From Nothopassalora personata (lineage: Eukaryota; Ascomycota; Dothideomycetes; Mycosphaerellales; Mycosphaerellaceae), in contig CM066287.1 of assembly GCA_033816765.1 (NCBI GenBank), forward strand, positions 1,240,001 through 1,304,000: a stretch of 64,000 nucleotides of DNA, written 5' to 3'. Made by a program: the position numbers and the translations under genes. Under the pieces are notes generated by a model that saw only the letters and a program-made list of their open reading frames with translations, made no database searches and was not told where the DNA came from. Position 1 is the first letter of the stretch. Each line of letters starts with the position of its first letter. Below are positions 34,364 to 44,200 of the stretch, piece after piece.

Positions 34364-35755
34364 GACGGCTGTGCAGGACAGACAAAAAGATGTTGAGCTG
34401 GCGAAGACGCATGACTGCCTGCCTAGCTCTGCGACCGGAAGGAGGGATTGCGGTGTTGTAAACAAAGAATGTAGCAATCTTCCGCTGGAATGCTGCATGC
34501 ACCTATGCCGACACCTGGCTTGCTGGCCATCTCCTTGCGAAGTGACAGACTCCACAATCGAAGTGGGACGTCGAGGGGCGGCCGTTGCCGTCCTTGTGTG
34601 GCATCGCGTAGGTCGTCGCGTCGAGGTCTACGGTGGGATCATGAGTACATGTGGTGGTGATGAATGTGAGGTGTCGGGAGCAGGGCGCCCACTGCTGCGC
34701 GTGTACATGTATTCTCATTGCTCACCAGCGTAGACATCACGCGCCTTGTGGTTGCTTGTTGCTTGCTTATGCTTGCTTGTGCTGCCGGTCCCTTGTTCCT
34801 ATCCGGTATGCGTGTCTGCAAGCTTAAACTGTACCCACAATAGAACTACCCCTCGTTGACACACAACAACTTTCATCACATGCCATCACTTGTTGTTCAG
34901 ACAGATCCTCACGAGGCATCGTGAAGGATGTGTTGCAGCGGAGTAGTCATATGAAGGCTTGTTGACGTGGACAAGTATGTGTGTGGTAAATGAACCAAAG
35001 CTGTCACGGTCACGGAACGTCTCGATGTACCGCCCGAGGCCCCAACAGCTGCCGCCGTCCGCGCACCATGAACCTTGAGAATGAATGTTCGTATGACCTG
35101 CAGGAGCGGGATGACGCATGATCGCAATATATACATGTACCACTCTAGCACTACCACACGGTATCGAAAGGGCCGACAAGACATCGTCTACCACAAGACC
35201 TTCTCTTCGACTCCGCCCGGCAAAGGACGCCTGACTTTCATTCTTACCGCAATCGTCCGACAATGACAACAGTATACTGACCCGTCGGGCGGCTGGGGCC
35301 GTTCTAGGCTGTTACAACGACCTTCCCCATCGCGAAGGCCATTTCCAGATCTCCCTAAATGGGGGATAGCAAGTCATGCTGCACAGCCCATTTGTATTGG
35401 ATCGACACGACCTGATGATCTCTTGTTCCCGGCAACACACGGCAGGTCAATTCTCCGAACCTCCAAGTCGATACCTCGTGCAGGAAGGTGGTTTGCACTC
35501 ACTGCTGCTGTGCAGCCATTCCTACTAGTCGCGACACGCGCACGAGATACCCGTCGCGTGCCTCGTTACATCGCGCTCATGCTCTTTCGCAGCATCTGCC
35601 ATTGGTTCACCGAGCATCGTACCCACTGGTAGGCTAAGATTTGGTATCGAGCCCGGCCAGGGAGCTGTCCGTGGAGTTACCACCAGGAGCAAGGTTTGGT
35701 AGAAGGGCTAGTCAAACGTCCACATACCCAGCAGAATCCTGCAGACGATCCGCTG
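34364..35755. other. Intergenic region, no gene seen
   Basis: About 1.4 kb with only short chance frames. It forms the divergent upstream region of the AT-hook-like gene (minus) and the glutaminase-like gene (plus). Confidence 0.5.
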
Positions 35756-35760
35756 TATAA
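35756..35760 (+). promoter_or_regulatory. Candidate TATA box of the glutaminase-like gene
   Basis: CTGTATAAGAG lies 68-72 bp upstream of ATG 35828, a plausible core-promoter distance for a filamentous fungus. No mapped transcript start supports it. Confidence 0.45.
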
Positions 35761-35827
35761 GAGCGAGAATGCTGCCCGTCGCATAGTCCAGAGGTAAGGT
35801 CTCTCACAGGCGCAATTGCTTGCAAAC

Positions 35828-38720
35828 ATGCATCTTTCATCTCTTATCGTGGCGGGCATAGCCACCCTGGTTGGTGCGCAGTCTAGCTTCTCACCTTTGT
35901 GTCCACCTGCCATCCCGCTGGCTGTCAAATCCGTAGGTGTAGATGGTAGCAGGCACGGTCTATCATCAGAGCTGCCTACGCAAGGCTACCTGCTCAGCAT
36001 AAGATGCTAAGCTATGCCCCATGGTGTCTGAGTGTAGCTAATGCCTTTGTTGATTAGCCTTACCTGTCAACATGGCAACAAGCTGGCAGTGACGCAGGAA
36101 ATGGCGGCTACTTGGGTATGTTATTGGGCACCCTGATATGTTAACAAGCGCTGACTCGTGATTCTGAACTGCAGCTGGTCAATGGCCTACCTTTTGGTTG
36201 TATGTCATCTGGTCGATTCGGTATGGCATACTGGCGCTGACATGATGATAGCGGCCAGGTCACTGGCTGGACTGGCATGATCCGAGTTGACAACTCAACG
36301 TACACTTGGATGGGTAACCCACCGGACTCGGTTTTCGTCAACCAGACATCGTTCGAATATACTTCCACGCAGTCAGTATTTACCATGCAGGCCGGCCCTG
36401 TCCAGATGACCGTCACTTTCCTCTCGACTGTAACTCCGGATGACTTGCTACGATCATCGCTCCCGTTCTCTTACATGAACGTCGATGTTAGCGCTACAGA
36501 TGGCAACACTCACAATGTGCAGGTAAGTAGATACAGATGTGCTAATCAGTACCGGCCTGTCCAAGATGTGGCAGTATTGCAGTTCATGCTTAACGATCGG
36601 GCTCTGCTGACATATTATATCGCCAGCTATACTCAGATATCTCTGCGGAATGGGTCGCTGGCGACCACGGAGCAACTGCTCAGTGGTCGTACGGGAACAT
36701 CGACTCCAGTACAGACTCTACACCAAAGCGCTTTGGTCCAGCATCTAGTGCTGTCTCAACATCTCAAGCATCAACCACGTTCGGTAGCAGAACGGCTTTT
36801 GCCGTTCCTGATGTCGTGGCCCACACCACGAGCCCAATTTGTGCCGAAGGACAAGGCAATCGTCCTACACCAGCGCTGAATCAGCCCCATCCGACTTTCT
36901 CGCCTATCCGGGTCGAAGCTGCTGCAGTTGGCGGTGGTATCGCATACCACAAAGTGTTCAGACAGACTCAGCTGGAGTTTAGCGAAACGAACCAGCAAGC
37001 AGATTGGGGTAACTGGTGAGCAAAGACGACAGACTACACGAAAGGCATTGCTGATAGATGCTCTCAGGTACTACTCTACAGCAAATGTCAGTGGGTTGAC
37101 CTTCCAATCTGGAGCAGACACCGATGTGCGAGGCAACTTTGCAAATGCCGGATCTCTGGCAAACACGCGAGACACCAATTACCGCCCGATCAACCAAGCC
37201 TACCCAGTCTTTGGCTACGCGATAGACTACGGACAGGTCGGGTCTGGAACGATGAGCACTTTGTTCCAGCTGAGTCTTCACCAGAACAGGTGCATTCAAT
37301 TCCAGGGCACGAAGGACGGCGTTCAGCAGCTTCCTTGCATGTGGACGAATTACTTCACATCAGAGGCCGCGGCAGTCAAGTTCTTCTATGATGACTACAG
37401 TAATGCAAAGTCAACGGCATCCAGCTTCGACTCGCGGATCTCCAGTGATTCCGACGCTGCTGGTGGCTCCGACTACGTCTCCTTGACTTCTCTCGCGACC
37501 AGGCAAGCCATGGGTGCTCTCGAATATGCCAACACCCCCGACACGCCGCTTGTGTTCATGAAGGAAATTAGCTCTGATGGAAATACCAACACCGTCGATG
37601 TCATCTTTCCCTACCATCCAATTGCCTTGTACACGAATGCTACGATCCTGAAGTGGCTGCTCGACCCGCTTTTCATCAACCAGGAAGCCGGAAACTGGCC
37701 AAACAAGTATTCTATCCACGATATTGGAAGCAACTTCCCGAACGCTACAGGCCACAGCGATGGCAATGCAGAAGCTCAGCCTCTTGAAGAGTGTGGCAAT
37801 ATGCTCATCATGACTCTGGCATATGCTCAACGAGCGAACGATAATGCCTACCTCACAGAGCATTATCAAATCTTGAAGCAGTGGACTGGATATCTAGTTG
37901 ACGAGGCACTCATTCCTGCGAATCAAGTAAGTCCGTTCCCGATTGTATCTGGCTTCCTGCTGACCATTTGTAGATCTCCACCGATGACTTCGCAGGCTCG
38001 GCTGCCAACCAAACGAATCTAGCCATCAAAGGCATAATCGGCATCGAAGCCATGGCTCAGATCGCGAATCGTACTGGTAACGTCGCTGACGGACAGAACT
38101 ACACTCGCATTGCTCACGACTACATTACAAAGTGGCAGGATCTGGGAATCAACTATAACGATAGCCCACCGCACACGACCTTCAACTACGGAAACGCGAG
38201 CTCGTATAGTCTGTTGTACAATCTGTACAGCGATCGTGAGCTGGGACTGCAGCTTGTTCCACAGAGTGTCTATGATATGCAAAGCAACTTTTACCCGACC
38301 AAGTTTAATGCTTTTGGTGTGCCGCTGGATACCAGACATACTTATACCAAGAGTTCGTCAACTCACGTTCACCTCAAAAAAAAAAATCACAACTAATGAC
38401 ACGCAACAGACGACTGGGAAATCTGGTGCGCCGCCATCGCATCATCATCCACCAAATCAAAATTCATCTCGACGATTGCCAAGTGGTTGAACCAGACTCC
38501 GACAAATTTTGCCTTTACGGATCTTTACGATACGATTAGTGGGAAGTGAGTTTGTTCTACCCCAAGATGGATCAGATTCGTCGCGCCGCTATTGACTGAC
38601 TCTGTGTTCTGTAGCTATCCCTCGGGCATTACTTTTATTGCGAGACCGGTGGTTGGGGGCATGTTTGCGCCGCTGGCGTTGAATAGTGCGCCGACGAGTG
38701 GGACTGTTTTGCCGCAGTGA
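35828..38720 (+). CDS. Secreted glutaminase A-like protein (DUF4965/DUF5127 family)
   Basis: Nine exons: 35828-35932, 36058-36115, 36175-36199, 36252-36522, 36627-37015, 37068-37926, 37974-38352, 38410-38545 and 38615-38720. All phases agree and they give 775 residues. A signal peptide (MHLSSLIVAGIATLVGA) precedes the family start SFSPLCPPAIPLAVKSPYLS. Further marks are GQWPTFWFGQVTGWTGMIRV, SDISAEWVAGDHGATAQW, AYHKVFRQTQLEFSETNQQA, NAEAQPLEECGNMLIMTLAY, TDDFAGSAANQTNLAIKGII, NDWEIWCAAIAS and ARPVVGGMFAPLAL, all typical of fungal GtaA proteins. Aspergillus GtaA hydrolyses L-glutamine to glutamate and ammonia outside the cell; the enzymatic role here is inferred. The 25 nt third exon and the intron at 38353-38409, which contains an eleven-A run, are notable. 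A divergent Ser/Thr-rich stretch in exon 5 (about residues 175-260) may hide an extra intron. Confidence 0.86.
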
Positions 38721-38999
38721 TGAGGCGGAGTGGAGTGTGGTATGATAGGACTATGCAGATAGAGGAGATTGTAGGGTGTTCTCATTCAGACTTATGTCGT
38801 ACAAATCGAGCTGGCCAAACGAGGTTGTTGATATTTTCCTTCCACCTCGATCAACTCCCTTCAAGACCTCACTTTTCGAATTGATATAGTTATTTGTAAT
38901 TCCACCCTCGACCAATCGTGAGCCACGAAAGTTTCAGCACTTTCATCTGCCACTTCAGGCATCCCGCGTGGCACAATTGGCTAGCGCGTGAGACTTTTA

Positions 39000-39022
39000 A
39001 GAGGTCTCGATCTTCTGAAGGC
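39000..39022 (+). other. Canonical tRNA intron at position 37/38
   Basis: A 23 nt insertion one base 3' of the anticodon, the universal place cut by the tRNA splicing endonuclease. The base three from its 3' end is G and can pair with C32 of the loop, as the enzyme requires. Confidence 0.8.
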
Positions 39023-39030
39023 ATCTCAAG

Positions 39031-39084
39031 GTATGTCCAGGACCTATGTCAAGGCTGTCACTCAAGTCTAACGTACCACTACAG
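39031..39084 (+). other. Spliceosomal-type intron 1 inside tRNA-Lys
   Basis: A 54 nt insertion after tRNA position 45. It starts GTATGT, has TCTAAC at 39067-39072 and ends CTACAG, the donor, branch-site and acceptor set used by mRNA introns in this window. Removing it restores the variable loop AGGTT. Confidence 0.75.
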
Positions 39085-39097
39085 GTTGAGAGTTCGA

Positions 39098-39148
39098 GTG
39101 AGCTTACGCATCAAATGTTGATGCGATCTCCACTAACACATTCACAAG
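39098..39148 (+). other. Spliceosomal-type intron 2 inside tRNA-Lys
   Basis: A 51 nt insertion after tRNA position 58. It starts GTGAGC, has CACTAACAC at 39131-39139 and ends CACAAG. It contains a perfect 8 bp hairpin (39107-39125, loop ATG). Removing it restores the T loop TTCGAGC and the T stem. Confidence 0.75.
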
Positions 39149-39172
39149 GCCTCTCCGCGGGAGAATATTGCT

Positions 39173-39183
39173 GGTTTAAATCC
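39173..39183 (+). promoter_or_regulatory. B-box-like element downstream of tRNA-Lys
   Basis: GGTTTAAATCC lies ten bases after the discriminator and is flanked as CTGG/CCAG, like a T arm. It matches the Pol III B-box consensus GGTTCRANYCC except for C to T at position 5. It could back up the B box that intron 2 interrupts, or be a tRNA fragment. Confidence 0.35.
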
Positions 39184-39191
39184 AGGTCCCC

Positions 39192-39197
39192 TTTTTT
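39192..39197 (+). terminator. Pol III oligo-T terminator
   Basis: A TTTTTT run 29 bases after the tRNA discriminator base, the usual Pol III stop signal. It is the first T-run of this length downstream. Confidence 0.6.
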
Positions 39198-39595
39198 GCC
39201 CGCCATCATTTTGGGCTATGTGACGACTTGATAGTGTTGAGACACGCTTGGATTGATACAACTTTTGCTCTTCTCAGAGACTCGGTTGAAGTTTGCTTTT
39301 GCACTGATTGGTTGATCAAAGCTGGAGACGGCCGATGACAACTCCTCCTCCAACTTTCGTCCGGCTGATCAAAGTCGCAAGATAAATTCGACACCCTAGC
39401 AGAATGAATTTCATACCAGAATAATTTACGTCAAGTACTTGCAGTGGCACATTTGCTCGGTATTCTAGTCGACACGTGTCTGCTGTCTCCAGCTACCTCA
39501 GATACCTTCGTCAGGATCCAATACTTGGAAGCAGTGACATGATGTGTAGGGTAAGAATCAGTGCGATCTCTCATGATTGTTACGGTACGGTACAC
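39198..39595. other. Short intergenic region, nothing seen
   Basis: About 400 bp between the tRNA terminator and the stop codon of the SET-domain gene. No gene or repeat was recognised. Confidence 0.5.
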
Positions 39596-40660
39596 TCATG
39601 TTGACACAGCGGAACCGCTCGATTCCTCTACACATCTTGTACAACAACACTCGAAATCCCATACCTCCTTGAGCCTGTTCTGCCGGTCCTGCCGATTCAG
39701 ATGTTTTTCATCGCCACCCAGGTACGTGATACAGCACTCTTCGCCAGCAGCAATGTCCCTTGATGCACTAAACTCCCACGATCTGTCTACTCGCTTCTTA
39801 CTCAGGTTCGGAGTGCACGAGTGGTTGAAGTAGCTCGACGAAGGATAGACCCCATAACCCATATACTCCTCGCCATCTTCACCCCCCGCACGAATTCCAA
39901 AGGCGTTGTGATTGTCCGCTTGCACCATTGTCCTGCACAGCTCCGGCGTGACACTGGGCAGGAGCTCGAGTGGTACGATGGATGCGAGCTGAACATAGCT
40001 GTTGCAACTGACGTCCAGATCGCGCTGCGTCTTGTACGGTCGGTCGTCCATGGCCAGCGCGAGAACTTCTTGCTGCCATTCCAGCGGATGCTGATGACGG
40101 TAGAGCGCTCCGCATAGCGTGTAAGACAGCATTGTCCAATCGAGGGATTCGTTCATCTTCTGGATCGCAGCTTGCGCCAGTTTCCCATCGGCTTTGGACA
40201 ACTGACCGGGATCCATGCGCTGCTGCTGCAGGATCTTTGCCCGCTTCTCAGCCTCTCGCCATGCTGCATTGGTGTCGTTCAGGTCAGGTCTTGGCCCATC
40301 CGACATGACCCCATCCGTGTTTGTGTTTGTGCCATTCTTCTTCGATCTCGCGTATGCAGCCAGCGCCCGCCACGCCTCGACGCCAAGCTTGCCTTGCTCT
40401 TTCACCCACTCGCGCTGACACTCACTCGTACAGAAGACTTTGGCGGTCGGATTGTCGCGCACAGGCAGTGTCCGTCCACGATCCCATGCGAAGCAGGACG
40501 CGCAGGTCTCCTTGGAGTATGTTTTGAAGATGACGTGAAAGGCAGGCGGCCCGCTTTCGAGAATGACGGTACCTGCAGTTATATCGCGACGTGCAATGAC
40601 ACCTCTACCGGCATTGACGATGGGGCGCACCTCGACGTCTTCGACCGCGGGCAGAGTCAT
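39596..40660 (-). CDS. SET-domain protein of the SMYD/Set5-like group
   Basis: One exon encodes 354 residues. The SET domain begins with GRGVIARRDITAGTVILESG (about 19-38) and is interrupted by a zinc-binding insert (CASCFAWDRG...VFCTSECQREW), as in SMYD-type and Set5/Set6-like proteins. The SAM- and Lys-channel motif NHSCTPN is at 279-285, followed by ASRDIAAGEECCITYLGG, and a post-SET cysteine cluster FECCCTRC ends the domain. Such enzymes transfer methyl groups from S-adenosylmethionine to lysines of histones or other proteins; the substrate cannot be told. The zinc insert shows four metal ligands (CxxC and CxxxC), fewer than a full MYND finger. The gene is divergent from the large PAN protein gene, 615 bp away. 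Confidence 0.88.
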   Translation of the reverse strand: MTLPAVEDVEVRPIVNAGRGVIARRDITAGTVILESGPPAFHVIFKTYSKETCASCFAWDRGRTLPVRDNPTAKVFCTSECQREWVKEQGKLGVEAWRALAAYARSKKNGTNTNTDGVMSDGPRPDLNDTNAAWREAEKRAKILQQQRMDPGQLSKADGKLAQAAIQKMNESLDWTMLSYTLCGALYRHQHPLEWQQEVLALAMDDRPYKTQRDLDVSCNSYVQLASIVPLELLPSVTPELCRTMVQADNHNAFGIRAGGEDGEEYMGYGVYPSSSYFNHSCTPNLSKKRVDRSWEFSASRDIAAGEECCITYLGGDEKHLNRQDRQNRLKEVWDFECCCTRCVEESSGSAVST

Positions 40661-41275
40661 ATCCTTCGGGCATCATCCATGGTGGTCCACACGTCTACAT
40701 ACACGTCTACAGAACGATTCCAGACTGACCAAGAGCCAAGCAAGCATGTCCGGACCCTAGGGATCAGCAAGCACCTCACCACGCGTCTTCGCTTCCACGA
40801 CAACAAAATCATCAAACACAGATTGACTGAACAATGCTTCATCCACGCGTCCTACACAGCGCAACTCCATCCCAAATCTCACACATATACTCCATATACG
40901 ACAACCGTGGTGCCGGAACGCCGAGGAATGCTCCCTGCCGTCTTGCACTTCTCCGAAATGGCTATGCAATGCTTCGAACGAGGGACGAAAGCACTTGCCA
41001 CTCGCGGAACTCACCGAGAATGCTTTCCAGCCTCAGAAGAAGTGCTAGCCACCAAGGGATTTGCATGGCAAATTCCAGCAGGCCGCTTAAGATGACTGGA
41101 ATGCAGACAGTGTTGTGATCACGGTACTGGACGGGATGTCTGGACACGCACGGTAGGTCTGTCTACTTACTTACCCTTCACATCCTTCCTCATCCTCTGC
41201 GGATCTTCGACACTCGCCTTCGCTTGGCTTTCACACTCTTTCCTTCCCACGGTTCCTGCCAGTCTTTGAGAGAAG
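40661..41275. promoter_or_regulatory. Divergent upstream region between SET and PAN genes
   Basis: The 615 bp between the two start codons has no supported coding frame. Pyrimidine-rich stretches (CTTTCACACTCTTTCCTTCC) just upstream of ATG 41276 are typical of fungal core promoters. Confidence 0.45.
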
Positions 41276-44200
41276 ATGGTGCGATTCTCTGCAGGTGTCC
41301 GCAGTATGGCAGGCATCACTCTTGCACTCGTTGCAACGGTCGGCGCCCAGGGAGTAACATACCCACGGGCGGAGACGTTTGTCTGTTCTGGCCAGACATC
41401 AGACCAAACCGTGGTTGACGATGTCGGCACTTGGTACTCCGTCAGATGCGTGCAGGGCAATCCTGGTGGTGCCATCGATCTCACAAACCCGACAAATACA
41501 TATGCAGGCACGGTGGCTGACTGCTTCATCGGCTGCAAAAACGACGTGAGGTGCACGAGCTGGCAGCACAACAGCAATACCTGCTTTCTCAAGAACGGAG
41601 GAACTGGCGTCCTCAGAGCTGCCTCGGATGTAAATGCCAAGGCCGCTGTGGAGCGTCTCAGGCCTCTCGATGCAGCCAACCCACTACCCGGGGCTGTCGT
41701 CCCAACCACTACGACAACAACCAGCGCAAGCACCTCGAGCAGCATCACGTCGTCGAGCACCGTCCCTGCAAGCACGGGCGGCTTCGGCAACGCGTATCTC
41801 GCCACCTGTCCCTCTACCGCTACCAATCCTCTTGGTAGCTACGGGGATGATTTTACCGTGACCGACGAATGCGGCGTTCAATACGATGTTCGATGCAATC
41901 ATGGTGCATCGCCCGGCGGCGACCTCGCCCAGCCATACGCCGACACATTCAACGGCTGTTTCCAGCAGTGCTCCGCTTATGCCGCTGGGGCGTGTATAGG
42001 ATTCACCTATTCCCCCGCAAGCAAGATATGCTATCTGCAGAGTGGCACACCTGGACCGGTTCGGTCAGGAGACCCGTCAGTGCCTAACATTGGCGCTGCG
42101 ATTCGGAACCGACCAACTGGCACCACGAGTTGCGTTCCTACTCCAGAAGCCAACAGGCCGCTGACTTACCCTAATAACCCGACCTGCCCGGCTAACACGA
42201 ACACACTGACCACATCGCAAGCGGGGAATCAATACCGATTGCGATGCTCGACTACCGTGGACAACCCCTTCATCGGCGCGGCATCGACCCTGATCACTTA
42301 TGATGCTTGCTTGACCAGGTGCGACAATTACAACAACGGGCAATGTCAAGCGGTTCGTTGGGCAGGCTTTCAATCGACGAACGATGGCATCCAGGGAGAT
42401 TGCTACATGTATGGCAGCGGCCCACCATACACGAACATGAGGGGCAACAGTGGCCAAGATGCATTTGCCTTCAGGGACACGGCGCGCGTAGTGCTGCCAC
42501 CCGACTCGAGCACCACTGCGAGCAGCTCGGTTTCGTCCAGCAGCTCGGTTTCGTTCAGCAGCTCGATTTCGTCCAGCAGCTCAACCTCTTCCAGCAGCTC
42601 CACCTCATCCAGCAGCTCCATCTCATCCAGTAGCTCCATCTCATCCAGCGGCTCCATTTCATCCAGCAGGTCCAGCAGCTCAACCTCATCCAGCAGCTCC
42701 GTTTCGTCCAGCAGCTCCGTTTCGTCCAGCAGCTCCGTTTCGTCCAGCAGCTCCGTTTCGTCCAGCAGCTCGAGCACCGCCACGGTTGCGACCAGCACTC
42801 CGGCTCCAGGAAATGCATATTCTGCCACCTGTCTAGCTCCTCTGGGTACCGTAGGAGAGGATTCGACTGTGATCGATGAATGCGGCGTTGTGTACCGGCT
42901 CAGATGTGCACGTGGTCAAGCCCCCGGTACCAACATTGTTCCCCCCGTCTACGCCGATACGTTCAATGCCTGCTTCCAGCAGTGCTCTGGCTACGCGAAC
43001 AGGGCTTGCACAGGATTTGACTATCGAGTCAGCGAGAAGCGGTGCTACCTCAAAACAGGAGGTAGTGGCGGCGCAATGGGCACGGCCGTGAATGAATTTA
43101 TTTCAATTGCTGCTACGCAGATCTCTCCCGGAACAGGCACTGGAACCAGAACCTGTGATGCCACACCTGAAGCCAACCCTCCACGGTTCTTCCCAAATGC
43201 CCCGGTTTGTCCAGACAATACAAACACTCTCTACACCGACTCCCTTGGAAACCGATATCGCATTCGCTGTCAGACCGGCGTGGACGGTGGTGACATTGGA
43301 AGGCCCTTGAACTCCAGACCTTTCGATGCATGCATGGCGGCATGTGACGAGAATCCAACATGCGTAGCAGTCCAATTCCAGGGGTTCAACAATGTCAATG
43401 GCGAGGGAGACTGCTACTTGAAGGACAATACTTATACGAGACCGAACGGAGGTGGCACAGAGAACGCCTTCGCTTTCCGGGACCCAGCTCGTGCAGTGGT
43501 GCCTGGTTCCGCGTCGAGCTCCACCACATCTTTCAGCAGCTCTTCTCCACCGAGCACCAGTACAAGCAGCTCAATTTCATCGAGCATTTCAAGCCGCTCG
43601 ACTACATCTAGCAGTTCGAGCAGCGCCACAGATGCAAACAGCACTCCAGCTCCAGGCGATGCCGAGACTATGACGTGCAGTGACACTGACACGACCGATA
43701 AGACTGTTGTAGACGACACTGGCGCCGTGTATGTTGTCAGATGCGCATTCGGCAGGCCTCAAGGCGCTACCGACCTTCCCGGTGGACAAGGAGAGATTAC
43801 AGAGGTTGGCGATTTCCGCCGGTGCTTCCAGGAATGCTCATCACGAGCAGTTTGCTCCGGCTTCACTTACAACTATAACGCCAGGATATGCTATCTCAAG
43901 TCCGGAGGCACCGGGCAGGTCGAGACTGGTACGGCAGGCATCAGAGCCATCGGCGCTGTGAAGGTCCGGGCTGGAACGTCAATTTCAAGAACATCGTCCT
44001 CTGTCACGTCTACGGTATGGCCCCTGATCCTCACGTGAGTGGCCTATTGCTGATTATCGCAGATTACCTTTCCGAGCTCCGTCAGCTCATCATCTTCTAC
44101 AGGTGTGTTCACTCCTTCACCATTCTTACTGTGCCCGCGTGATCTTGCATGGCATCCTTGAATGGCAGAACATTCACGCGACGTCGCTTTGAGCTGTTGG

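Larger units (their letters stand above)
38962..39163 (+). tRNA. tRNA-Lys(UUU) gene with three interruptions
   Basis: Segments 38962-38999, 39023-39030, 39085-39097 and 39149-39163 join to a 74 nt tRNA. The acceptor stem TCCCGCG/CGCGGGA pairs at 7/7, the anticodon stem TGAGA/TCTCA at 5/5 around loop CTTTTAA (anticodon TTT), and the T stem GAGAG/CTCTC at 5/5 around TTCGAGC. The discriminator is G, as in yeast tRNA-Lys(UUU). The D stem GCAC/GCGC has one A12-C23 mismatch. The first interruption (39000-39022, 23 nt) is a canonical tRNA intron between positions 37 and 38. The other two (39031-39084 in the variable loop; 39098-39148 in the T loop) look like spliceosomal introns. An A box TGGCACAATTGG is intact; the B box is intact only for GTTCGAG. 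A T6 terminator lies at 39192-39197. It may be a working gene or a recent pseudogene. Confidence 0.85.

Noticed and set aside
33831..34733. 300-residue plus-strand frame
   Set aside because: Antisense to the AT-hook-like gene; no motif supports it.
38962..39030. The tRNA-Lys as a simple truncated tRNA fragment or SINE head
   Set aside because: The missing T arm and acceptor strand are present downstream in order and pair perfectly once two intron-like insertions are removed.
40172..41095. 307-residue plus-strand frame opposite the SET gene
   Set aside because: It is antisense to the conserved SET motifs and extends into the promoter region; no domain.
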